NCBI GenBank assembly: GCA_002084805.1
Contig: NBMC01000021.1
Location: forward strand, 1 to 50,627
Length of the DNA stretch: 50,627 bases
Source of the DNA: Spirochaetaceae bacterium 4572_59
GTDB lineage: Bacteria > Spirochaetota > Spirochaetia > DSM-2461
Direction: 5' to 3'
Position 1 is the stretch's first letter. Each line of letters opens with the position of its first letter. A program made the position numbers and the translations under genes. The notes under the pieces are model-generated. The model did no database searches, had not been told where the DNA came from, and saw only the letters and a list, made by a program, of their open reading frames with translations. This document shows positions 43,599 to 50,627 of this stretch, in pieces.

Positions 43599-45638
43599 AT
43601 GAAATTAGAAGAGATATTTAACCGCATTGAGAAACTGACAGCCCAGGCCACTTTACATGGATGGCACCAGGGTATAGATGATGAAATTCATGAACTAGTG
43701 GATTCGGTTGATACTGATCAAGCCAATAGAATATCAGATAGAATCAGTAAAAAACTCAGCGATAATGATTCATTTTCGAAGGATGAATACATTTTAACAA
43801 TAGCCCTACTCCATAAACTCAATTATTCAAGTTTTGATCTGGCGGAAAAGCTATATATAAATCTTTTTGAAAAGATTTATGACAACGACTATCATTTTCT
43901 GATAAGTCACATTTTTGACAATAAGCATCCTTTTCCCGCTGAAATGACTAACAATATGATTAGACGTGTATATCTATCTTACAAACGGGCTATTATTGAG
44001 GCCTTTAAAATCGATTCAGTGGAGCTGGAAATATCAGCTGCCGATGCTGTTTTATACTTTACGGTTCTATTATCTCACAAAAGTCTGAACGATCAGAATA
44101 AAGCGATGGTTTACTTTCTTCTTTCAAGAATTGATACTGAGTTGCCGGAAGAACTTTATAAAGAGACAATGAAATACATCTATAAACTCAGCTCTGTCAT
44201 CAAAGAAGTGGAGAAGGATGCTGTTTCGGCTCTCTCTACAAGTCTTGACATAAATGATGAGATTAAGTTGGACTCTGATGAAAGCCTGCAAACCATTATT
44301 GAGGACCAAGGGTATACTGAAAAAAGGACTCAACCCACAAATGCTCCTTTGTCTTCAGAAAGTTCAACTGTTGAAGTATCGAATCCGAAAATGGGGGAGC
44401 CTGATCAAAATCAGAGTTCCACAAAGCATAATTTTATGCCTGAGCCAGGCTCTGCTGGGGTATCAGACGATTCGGGACTAGAGGTTCTTTCCTCTGATTC
44501 AGATAATATTCCAAAGCAGGACTTTACAGATATGAATGATGGAAATAGGGACAACCAGGTTCTGGATTATCAAATATCCGGTGCATCAGTTCCAAAATCC
44601 GATTCAATAGAAACGCCCCTGAAAGATGCTGATCAAGTAGTAAATCAAAATGAGACAACTGCCAATAAAGAAGATTTATATTCAAATGAAATAGATGCTG
44701 ATGAGACCGATAGCGCTGAAAACGGAGTCAATGTCGAAGATCCATCGTCATTCAAGGTAACCTTTTCAAAGAGTCTGGATGAGATCTTAAAGCTTGCGGA
44801 ACAGTTCAATAAAGAAGAGACAGTACCCGAGTATGATGAAAAAACCGGCCCTCTGCCTGTAAAAGAAGCTGTAAAGAGTGACCCCAACACAATAACTTCC
44901 ATAGATTCGGAAAATGACGCTGAAAGTCCTGAAAGTCCTGAAAGTCCTGAAAGTCCTGAAAGTCCTGAAAGTCCTGAAAGTCCTGAAATTGAGAGGGTTA
45001 TTCCGCATAAAGAACAGGAGAAGTCTCCGGAAAAAACCTCTCATTCCATAAAATCTAAAAAGTCGGAATTCAGCCCCTTAACAGCCCTGAAGAATAAAAA
45101 AGTTGGACTTGCACTTGTCTTTGTTTTATTAGGGGCATTTGCTCTATTATTTTTCTTTCAGAATAGAAATCCGGGTGAAAATGGAAATATTCCTTTATCC
45201 GCAAAACCCGCATTGAGAATGCCTGAGACAGATAAAACAGTCATGACAGAAGAGGAAGCCCCCCTGACAAGTGATGAAATGGAAACAGTTATTTTTACAG
45301 AGAATAATGCAATAAAAAACATTGAACCTGAGAGGATAGAAACTACAGAAATAGAAATTGAAGAGAGGGTCGATCTGGAATACCAATCGTCTGATGGAGA
45401 ACTATTCTCTTTTATTAAATCCAGTGACAAGATTGTATGGAAAGTTAATGATCAGAACTCCTTTTGGAATTTATATATCTTTTTATCAACAGAAAACGTA
45501 GTTGACGATGACGTAATCAAATCTCTGGGGAACCAATCCTGGCATAGTTTTATGCCTAAAATAAGACGATTAAATCTCGATAAAACAGGATTTAGAGAGA
45601 TTCTCGAGAAAGAAGAATATACCATATACAGAGAATAG
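43599..45638 (+). CDS. Single-pass membrane protein with SPE repeat and acidic linker
   Basis: The 679-residue protein has a helical N-terminal region (about residues 1-210), a long acidic, low-complexity linker (about 215-500), one membrane helix (KKVGLALVFVLLGAFALLFFF, about 500-520) and a second acidic stretch. It ends in an about 80-residue C-terminal domain with WKVNDQNSFWNLYIFLS, faintly like LysM. The linker includes seven SPE tripeptides encoded by a 9-bp minisatellite. Topology is probably N-terminus in, C-terminal domain out. I do not recognise the family. There is no clear ribosome binding site before ATG 43599. The gene ends in TAG. Confidence 0.75.
   Translation: MKLEEIFNRIEKLTAQATLHGWHQGIDDEIHELVDSVDTDQANRISDRISKKLSDNDSFSKDEYILTIALLHKLNYSSFDLAEKLYINLFEKIYDNDYHFLISHIFDNKHPFPAEMTNNMIRRVYLSYKRAIIEAFKIDSVELEISAADAVLYFTVLLSHKSLNDQNKAMVYFLLSRIDTELPEELYKETMKYIYKLSSVIKEVEKDAVSALSTSLDINDEIKLDSDESLQTIIEDQGYTEKRTQPTNAPLSSESSTVEVSNPKMGEPDQNQSSTKHNFMPEPGSAGVSDDSGLEVLSSDSDNIPKQDFTDMNDGNRDNQVLDYQISGASVPKSDSIETPLKDADQVVNQNETTANKEDLYSNEIDADETDSAENGVNVEDPSSFKVTFSKSLDEILKLAEQFNKEETVPEYDEKTGPLPVKEAVKSDPNTITSIDSENDAESPESPESPESPESPESPESPEIERVIPHKEQEKSPEKTSHSIKSKKSEFSPLTALKNKKVGLALVFVLLGAFALLFFFQNRNPGENGNIPLSAKPALRMPETDKTVMTEEEAPLTSDEMETVIFTENNAIKNIEPERIETTEIEIEERVDLEYQSSDGELFSFIKSSDKIVWKVNDQNSFWNLYIFLSTENVVDDDVIKSLGNQSWHSFMPKIRRLNLDKTGFREILEKEEYTIYRE
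44924..44986 (+). repeat. In-frame 9-bp minisatellite, seven copies (SPE)n
   Basis: AAGTCCTGA is repeated seven times without error, coding for Ser-Pro-Glu in the linker of the membrane protein. Copy-number changes would alter linker length without changing frame. Confidence 0.95.
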
Positions 45639-45653
45639 AAATTACTTATCCAG

Positions 45654-45693
45654 TGCCGTTTCTTCCAGCTCTTGTGATACCATTTTCGTCCGG
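45654..45693 (-). pseudogene. Fragment of a FemAB-like gene 3' end
   Basis: These 40 bases match 37379-37418, the 3' end of the FemAB-like gene, at 35 of 40 positions. The minus-strand reading is GRKWYHKSWKKRHW against GRRWYHQSWKKRH. Because of the substitutions, it is a diverged paralogue remnant rather than a recent copy. No upstream FemAB coding sequence remains. Confidence 0.65.
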
Positions 45694-46070
45694 AAGGAGA
45701 TCCACCTTTCAAAGACTATTAAAAAACCAGAATACGGTTTTGCCCTTAGACTCAGACAACCCGGTTGCCAGTTTTTCGAGAATTGTTCGATGACCTTGAT
45801 GGGAAGACTGGATCACAGACCATCTCCTGCGACAAGTGCAGTTCTTTGCCAACACAAAGATAGTAGTACAAGCTATTAGCACCGGCATTCTTATCGCAGC
45901 AGAAAAACAGTAAGAAAAAAGATCATAAAGAGCAGACGGCTAAGCGATGACTCTGCCAGATGGACGAACGATTGAGCCCAATGGGAGTTACTGTCCTCGT
46001 CATAAATGGAACAGCCCCCCCAAAAAAAACAACAAAAACCTGAACAAACCATTCAGATCGGGGATTATCC

Positions 46071-46099
46071 TTGACCCGACCGGGTGTGCTTTGTACTTT
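46071..46099 (+). promoter_or_regulatory. Possible hflKC promoter
   Basis: TTGACC (46071-46076) and TACTTT (46094-46099) are 17 bases apart, about 80 bases before hflK ATG 46180. The -10 box is only a fair match. Confidence 0.3.
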
Positions 46100-46179
46100 A
46101 AACAGATAGGAAAAAAGAATGGTTTCTTTACTGAGGCATTTCTTTTATACTACCTATTAATAATTAATGGAGGTGAGCT

Positions 46180-47169
46180 ATGCCTGAAAGAGATGTCTCT
46201 CCCGAAAAGGGAAAGATCAATCTGAATATGAAGCCATCGTTTATTTGGACGGCTGTGATCATTATTGTTATTGCACTCAGTGTTATGAGTGGTGTTTATG
46301 TTGTGGATCAGACGGAAGAAGCTGTTGTTCTCACCCTTGGAAAATACAGCCGGACCACTGGACCGGGACTACAGTATAAAATTCCCTTGGGAATTGAAAG
46401 AGTCTACAAAGTACCGACCAAAGTCATTCAAACAATGCAGTTTGGGTTCCGTACAGACAGTGCAGGTATTCAGACCATCTATTCACAGAAGGATTTTTCC
46501 AACGAGTCAGTTATGCTGACAGGAGATCTGAACATTGTAGATGTTTCCTGGATTATCCAGTACAAAATTGTAGATCCCAATGCCTGGCTTTTTAATGTTA
46601 ATAATACGGAAAAGACCATCCGGGATATTTCACAGTCTGCTGTTAATCAGCTTGTGGGAGACAGAGCGATTCTGAATGTTATCGGTTCAGAGAGAATCAA
46701 CATTGAAGATGAAAGTATTCAAATGATTCAGAAAATCCTGGACAATTATGGTCTTGGTATTCAATTAACCACTGTAAAACTTCAAAATATTGTTCCTCCC
46801 GAAGGTGAGGTACAGGATGCCTTTGAAGATGTCAACAAAGCGATTCAGGATATGAACCGTCTGATCAATGAGGGTAAGGAAGCCTACAATACTGAGATTC
46901 CTAAAGCCACCGGTCAGAAACAGCAGATTATCCAGATGGCCGAAGGTTATGCAACAGAAAGAGTCAACCGTGCAGTTGGTGACACCTCCCGTTTCGTATC
47001 TGTTCTGGAAGAATATAAGAAAAGTCCTTCCATAACCCGGGACCGTCTCTACTACGAAATGATAGAAACCGTGTTCAGTCAGAACGCCACTGTTGATATT
47101 CTGGATAAAAATCTGGAAAACTTCCTACCCTTTAAATCAATAGGCAGTCAGACAGGAGGTGTACAGTGA
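46180..47169 (+). CDS. hflK: HflK-type membrane protease regulator
   Basis: The gene starts at ATG 46180 behind a strong GGAGGTGA. The 329-residue protein has a cytosolic N-terminus, one membrane helix (about residues 18-38) and an SPFH/band-7 domain (about 40-240) beginning VYVVDQTEEAVVLTLGKYSRT. A helical C-terminal region contains GYATERVNRAVGDTSRF. HflK and HflC form a large inner-membrane complex around FtsH that controls its proteolysis. The N-terminus is short and lacks the Gly-rich extension of E. coli HflK. It overlaps hflC by four bases. Confidence 0.92.
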   Translation: MPERDVSPEKGKINLNMKPSFIWTAVIIIVIALSVMSGVYVVDQTEEAVVLTLGKYSRTTGPGLQYKIPLGIERVYKVPTKVIQTMQFGFRTDSAGIQTIYSQKDFSNESVMLTGDLNIVDVSWIIQYKIVDPNAWLFNVNNTEKTIRDISQSAVNQLVGDRAILNVIGSERINIEDESIQMIQKILDNYGLGIQLTTVKLQNIVPPEGEVQDAFEDVNKAIQDMNRLINEGKEAYNTEIPKATGQKQQIIQMAEGYATERVNRAVGDTSRFVSVLEEYKKSPSITRDRLYYEMIETVFSQNATVDILDKNLENFLPFKSIGSQTGGVQ

Positions 47170-48146
47170 ATAAGGCATTCAGACCACTTATAATAATATT
47201 GGCTCTTATAGCGCTTATAGCGTTCCTGGGTCCCTTTTACATCGTTCCCGAAGGGGAACAGGCAGTAGTAACCCGCTTTGGAAAAATTGTTAAAACTGAA
47301 ACAGATGCGGGATTGAAATTCCGTATGCCCTTCGTGGATAACATAAGCCGTTACTCTAGGCGAATCCTCTCCTGGGATGGAGATCCCCAGAGACTCCCCA
47401 CTTCAGAAAACCAGTTTATCTGGGTGGATACAACAGCACGCTGGAAAATCAATGACCCTGCAAAGTTTTACGAATCAGTAACAAGCATGAATCAGGCTTA
47501 CGCCCGGCTGGATGATGTTATTGACTCTGCAGTAAGAACCATAATTGCCCAGAATCCCCTGGCTGAATCAGTCAGAAGCAGTGATCAGATTATTACGGCT
47601 TCCCAGAAAGATCAGGCGGCACAGCTGGCATCAGAAGAAACAGAGAGTGGACCAAACTTCTCGTTTACAACAGGTTCCACCTTCCCGAATATCAGTATGG
47701 GTCGTGAAAAAGTTTCCGACGGTGTTCTTGAAAGAGCTCAGATCATCGTTCCTCAGTACGGTATCGAACTGATTGATGTTGTCATCCGTCAGATCCGTTA
47801 CTCCGATGACCTGACTCTATCTGTTTATGCCAGAATGATCACCGAAAGAAACCAGATTGCCCAGGCATATCGCTCCTTTGGTGAAGGTCAAAAAGCCGAA
47901 TGGATGGGTAAACAGGTGAGAGAACAGAAGACTATCCTCTCCAGTGCCTATGCCGAATCGGAAGAAATAAAAGGTAGAGCTGATGCTCTGGCCACAAAAA
48001 TTTATGCCGATGCATTCGGACAGGACCCTAAGTTCTATAACTTCTGGAAGTCCATGGAATCCTACAAAAATATTCTGCCAAGTCTGGAAAAAACCCTGAC
48101 CACGGATATGGAATATTTCGATTATCTCTACAATCCCGGCCGCTGA
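47166..48146 (+). CDS. hflC: HflC-type membrane protease regulator
   Basis: This gene begins at GTG 47166, inside the hflK stop context (GTGA overlap), so translation is coupled. The 326-residue protein has an N-terminal membrane helix (about residues 8-26) and an SPFH/band-7 domain (YIVPEGEQAVVTRFGKIVKTE, WVDTTARWKINDPAKFYES). Its helical C-terminus includes MITERNQIAQAYRSFGEGQKAEWMGK and ADALATKIYADAFGQDP, typical of HflC. It is the partner of HflK in the FtsH-associated complex. A clear terminator follows at 48172. Confidence 0.93.
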   Translation: MNKAFRPLIIILALIALIAFLGPFYIVPEGEQAVVTRFGKIVKTETDAGLKFRMPFVDNISRYSRRILSWDGDPQRLPTSENQFIWVDTTARWKINDPAKFYESVTSMNQAYARLDDVIDSAVRTIIAQNPLAESVRSSDQIITASQKDQAAQLASEETESGPNFSFTTGSTFPNISMGREKVSDGVLERAQIIVPQYGIELIDVVIRQIRYSDDLTLSVYARMITERNQIAQAYRSFGEGQKAEWMGKQVREQKTILSSAYAESEEIKGRADALATKIYADAFGQDPKFYNFWKSMESYKNILPSLEKTLTTDMEYFDYLYNPGR

Positions 48147-48171
48147 TTATAGCTGTAAGAATTGATTAGAT

Positions 48172-48215
48172 AGGGTTCCCTTTGAGTGAAAACTCAGGGG
48201 GGGACCCTTTTTTTT
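48172..48215 (+). terminator. Rho-independent terminator after hflC
   Basis: AGGGTTCCC (48172-48180) pairs with GGGGACCCT (48200-48208), with one G-T pair, followed by a run of eight Ts ending at 48215. The transposase element's inverted repeat begins two bases later. Confidence 0.88.
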
Positions 48216-48217
48216 GA

Positions 48218-49101
48218 GGGACGGAGGTTTAATCATCCTTATAAGAATAAAAACTGACGTACTAGGACATACTATTGAAACATATGAGACTGATATAAGT
48301 GAATTAATATTCATCTCTGCCTAAAGATTTCTACTCTTTTGTGTGAAAAATTGATTTATTGGCTCGTGGTGTTTTTCATTTCCTCCGAGGAACTATTATT
48401 TTAAATTAATCAATAAGTTCTTAGTCATTTCCTATTAAAAAAACGTTTTGCAGTAATTATTTAATAAGTAGCAACCCCGTCCTGTACAATTTAACCGGTA
48501 TTGATTTAAGAGTATTCCAATATTTAATTTCACTTCTGTTATTTCACTTAGAGAATCAGTTTCAGCCAGTCATCCGGATCATCAAGCAAGCTGTAGCGAT
48601 TCTTTTTAATTTCAGAAAGGCCGCTATAGATGTAATCTCCTGCATTCTTACAAACTCCGGCTTTTACCGGATTGTCAGAAATATACTGAAACGTATTGAT
48701 ATACTGGTAGAAACTGCGGATAATCTTGCTTTTAAAGCGGTCATACCAGACATGACCAATAAGTCCGTATATTTTATTAAACCTGATGGCAAAGACACTG
48801 AGAATCCATTGCATAAGCTTTGAAAGGCTTGTCCCAGGTGCAGGTTGCAGCATTAAATGAACATGATTACCCATTATACAGAAATGAATTAGCTTAAAGT
48901 TGAACTTTCTTTTTGCTGATTTTAATATGCCTAAAAACATCTCTTTCATTTCATCAGAGTTAAGTATAAATTCCCCTCTGTTCGTCTTAGCCACAACATG
49001 ATAAGTCGCACCTTGCAGAATAATTCGATTCTTTCTCATACAAATAATAACAGCTGGAATATAACTGTTGCTTCAATTAATCGAGAAAAAACCTCCGTCC
49101 C
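48218..49101. mobile_element. REP-associated tyrosine-transposase element with 13-bp inverted ends
   Basis: GGGACGGAGGTTT (48218-48230) and its exact complement AAACCTCCGTCCC (49089-49101) flank the transposase gene. The enclosed DNA, including about 315 bases from 48231 to 48547 with no gene, is AT-rich. These may be the palindromic recognition sequences of the transposase, or its element ends. Elements of this class do not normally make target duplications. Confidence 0.6.
48548..49039 (-). CDS. REP-associated tyrosine transposase (Y1/IS200-like HUH)
   Basis: The 163-residue protein begins at ATG 49039 and matches the Y1 transposase fold. The start RIILQGATYHVVAKTNRGEF is typical. The HUH metal motif is MGNHVHLML (H59, H61), and the probable nucleophile is Y119 in FQYISDNPVKAG. 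RAYT-type members have this length and motif order and act on short palindromic REP sequences rather than on long terminal inverted repeats. All catalytic residues seem present, so it could be active. It sits between hflC and the GltS-like gene. Confidence 0.9.
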   Translation of the reverse strand: MRKNRIILQGATYHVVAKTNRGEFILNSDEMKEMFLGILKSAKRKFNFKLIHFCIMGNHVHLMLQPAPGTSLSKLMQWILSVFAIRFNKIYGLIGHVWYDRFKSKIIRSFYQYINTFQYISDNPVKAGVCKNAGDYIYSGLSEIKKNRYSLLDDPDDWLKLIL

Positions 49102-49107
49102 CATATT

Positions 49108-49139
49108 CATATTCCCATATTCCCATATTCCCATATTCC
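49108..49139. repeat. 8-bp tandem repeat, four copies
   Basis: CATATTCC occurs four times in a row, preceded by a partial copy CATATT (49102-49107). It lies between the transposase element end and the stop of the GltS-like gene (49140), outside any likely coding frame. Confidence 0.9.
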
Positions 49140-50567
49140 CTACTTCAGATCCTTTTGGTGCAACCAGATATCCGCAGGCCGGTTAAAGCGATTCTTGCCG
49201 GAAAGCCAGAGGTAAGCTGCAAGACAAAGCAGAATGTAAAATCCATAGAGCCCCATGACCGCATAGGTTTCTAGCAGAGAACCCTTGAGAGCTCCGTAAG
49301 CGGGTAGATTAGCCGTCAGGATGATAGGAATAACAAACAGAAAAACCAGTCCGGAAGCGTACATATAATCTTTTGATGCAGGGGTTTCAAACTCAGGATC
49401 AATAATCCGGAGAAGAGCCAATCCTGTGGGCAAAGTTCCTGTAACACATCCATACACCAGAATGGCCCGGTAGAAGGAATGATCCTCGAAGATACGGGAT
49501 GAGAGCCATATATGGGTTAAAATAGTAATAAAACCTACAATAACTGCAAGAATGAGTATGGGAATCCAGTAAGTCTTCAAAACCGCGATAGAGATCGCTC
49601 CCACCGCAGAGGCTACCATAAAATCAACAGCAAAACCGGTAATACGGGTCAGCCTCTGATCATCCACTATGTATTCTACTTTGAGCAGGATCATAAAGTG
49701 TTTAACCAGCATTGCCGTAATAGCACAGAAAATAAACATGATGCCCCAGAGATTAACCGCAAGTTGAGATCCCATCGGTCCCGCAAAGGCCAGCAGATAA
49801 TTGATCAGGCGAAGCAACAGATAGGAGAGCAGATATGTCCCCAGAACAAGGGCAGAGTTAAAAGTAAAGGGATCGATCGCCTCAGAGGAGGTCTTATCAT
49901 GAATCATGCCTACCGGTAGCTCTTCTCCCCTTTTAACAACCCCTTTCATAATCGTACTTGAACGCATGCCTGAAAGCTGTTCCGGATAGATCCATTTTTT
50001 TCTTAATCCAAAATTGATCAGAAAAATACCACCGAAACAGGCCAGTAGAAATCCGATGGCACCGAATGTCAGCCCCACAGAGCTGAGGCCTTCAAAACCC
50101 ATGGTTTCCCAGCCTTTACCGATAGCAAAAGCCTGACCAGGTCCCAGAGAAAAACCCAGAGTTGTAAAAAGACCGAAACCGGGAAAGAGATCCGGAAAAA
50201 TGGTATGAATCATAATCAGGGTCAGTCCCGTTCCCACAAAACATTGAATACTATACTGGGCTACCAGAGTAGTTGCCATAGAGAAAACAGCCTTTTTATC
50301 GGAATGGACCTTACTCCCCACACGGAGAATCATGGCGATAAAAGAGATATTAAGAAAATGGAAAACAATATTTTCAAGAGATATTGTGGTAATTCCCCAT
50401 TTCGGAGCGATCCAATTGTAGAAAACCAGCAGTATAAAACCCGCTGTTAATGAATTGGGAATTAGATAGTTCTGAAAGAAGCGTACTCTGGCACGGATCA
50501 GAGTTCCCAAGAGTAATCCCATGGAAATAATTCCCAGGTCAAGCAAAAAAGTCCATTGAAAATTCAT
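49140..50567 (-). CDS. GltS-like sodium/dicarboxylate symporter
   Basis: The 475-residue membrane protein starts at ATG 50567 after GGAGG. It has about ten to twelve hydrophobic segments. It resembles the glutamate:Na+ symporter GltS: NYLIPNSLTAGFILLV near the N-terminus and TLGFSLGPGQAFAIG (about residue 135), with a second inverted-repeat half including YGCVTGTLPTGLALLRIIDP. It should move glutamate or a related acid with sodium. It is longer than E. coli GltS (about 400 residues), with an extra linker about residues 190-230. It ends in TAG. Confidence 0.85.
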   Translation of the reverse strand: MNFQWTFLLDLGIISMGLLLGTLIRARVRFFQNYLIPNSLTAGFILLVFYNWIAPKWGITTISLENIVFHFLNISFIAMILRVGSKVHSDKKAVFSMATTLVAQYSIQCFVGTGLTLIMIHTIFPDLFPGFGLFTTLGFSLGPGQAFAIGKGWETMGFEGLSSVGLTFGAIGFLLACFGGIFLINFGLRKKWIYPEQLSGMRSSTIMKGVVKRGEELPVGMIHDKTSSEAIDPFTFNSALVLGTYLLSYLLLRLINYLLAFAGPMGSQLAVNLWGIMFIFCAITAMLVKHFMILLKVEYIVDDQRLTRITGFAVDFMVASAVGAISIAVLKTYWIPILILAVIVGFITILTHIWLSSRIFEDHSFYRAILVYGCVTGTLPTGLALLRIIDPEFETPASKDYMYASGLVFLFVIPIILTANLPAYGALKGSLLETYAVMGLYGFYILLCLAAYLWLSGKNRFNRPADIWLHQKDLK

Positions 50568-50627
50568 TCTAGCCTCCAGAATTGTAGCACCGTGACCATT
50601 ATATACAAAACAACAACAAATAGTAAA

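Larger units (their letters stand above)
45639..46179. other. Gene-remnant region without an intact gene
   Basis: This 541-base stretch holds a diverged fragment of a FemAB-like 3' end (45654-45693, minus sense) and short broken frames that I cannot assign, such as QFFANTKIVVQAISTGILI. It also contains a C7A8 homopolymer (46015-46028), a small ACCCG-ac-CGGGT hairpin near 46074 and the hflK leader. It looks like decayed or deleted genes. Confidence 0.55.

Noticed and set aside
44924..44986. Tandem repeat as a possible CRISPR array
   Set aside because: The units are 9 bp without spacers and lie in frame within a coding region, so this is a minisatellite.

Overview
The window (50,627 bases, moderate GC with AT-rich intergenic stretches) looks like chromosomal DNA of a free-living diderm bacterium. 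It carries outer-membrane-type barrel proteins with signal peptides, several lipoproteins, a fused-permease TRAP-TAXI transporter, formate-tetrahydrofolate ligase, FapA and many c-di-GMP-type signalling proteins. That mix fits a free-living, probably anaerobic spirochaete. This is an inference from gene content; no rRNA or other phylogenetic marker was examined.

Layout. 1-4.3 kb: two overlapping outer-membrane-protein genes on the minus strand, divergent from a YD-repeat lipoprotein, then a NagD-like phosphatase and a small Cys-containing protein. 4.3-10.1 kb: an orphan receiver protein, a hydantoinase/oxoprolinase A protein, a membrane HD-GYP protein and a broken histidine kinase. 10.1-20.6 kb: TrmJ, FapA, a TRAP-TAXI transporter pair, a DRTGG-like small protein, a Dus enzyme, a GAF-HD-GYP protein, a Gfo/Idh/MocA oxidoreductase and an HDOD protein. 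20.6-31.3 kb: a Pel-type exopolysaccharide locus. A giant exporter-like protein (carbohydrate-binding-like module, TPRs, coiled coil, barrel) is divergent from pelD-pelE-pelF-pelG, which are followed by a frameshifted lipoprotein and an exported nitrilase-fold protein. 31.4-40.6 kb: housekeeping genes prfA (broken), prmC, rel/spoT, trmL (truncated), convergent with metG-femAB-like-fhs (fhs also truncated). 40.6-46.2 kb: an accessory region with a tandem-duplicated protein of unknown family, an AraC-type regulator flanked by repeated ATATGTCAA motifs, a single-pass membrane protein with an SPE minisatellite, and a stretch of gene remnants. 46.2-50.6 kb: hflK-hflC, a REP-associated tyrosine transposase between 13-bp inverted repeats, and a GltS-like symporter.

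How the genes relate. c-di-GMP is a recurring theme: two HD-GYP proteins (predicted hydrolases) and a PelD-type receptor in the same window as a Pel-like export locus. No gene recognisable as PelA or PelC is present, and the outer-membrane protein is unusual. This is the best candidate here for an under-described system.

A second theme is damage. Short deletions or frameshifts affect a histidine kinase, a lipoprotein, prfA (losing the segment that carries the stop-codon-reading tripeptide) and the trmL/fhs junction. At least seven genes in the window end in TAG, so the cell should need a working RF1. Some of these lesions may therefore be assembly or sequencing artefacts rather than biology.
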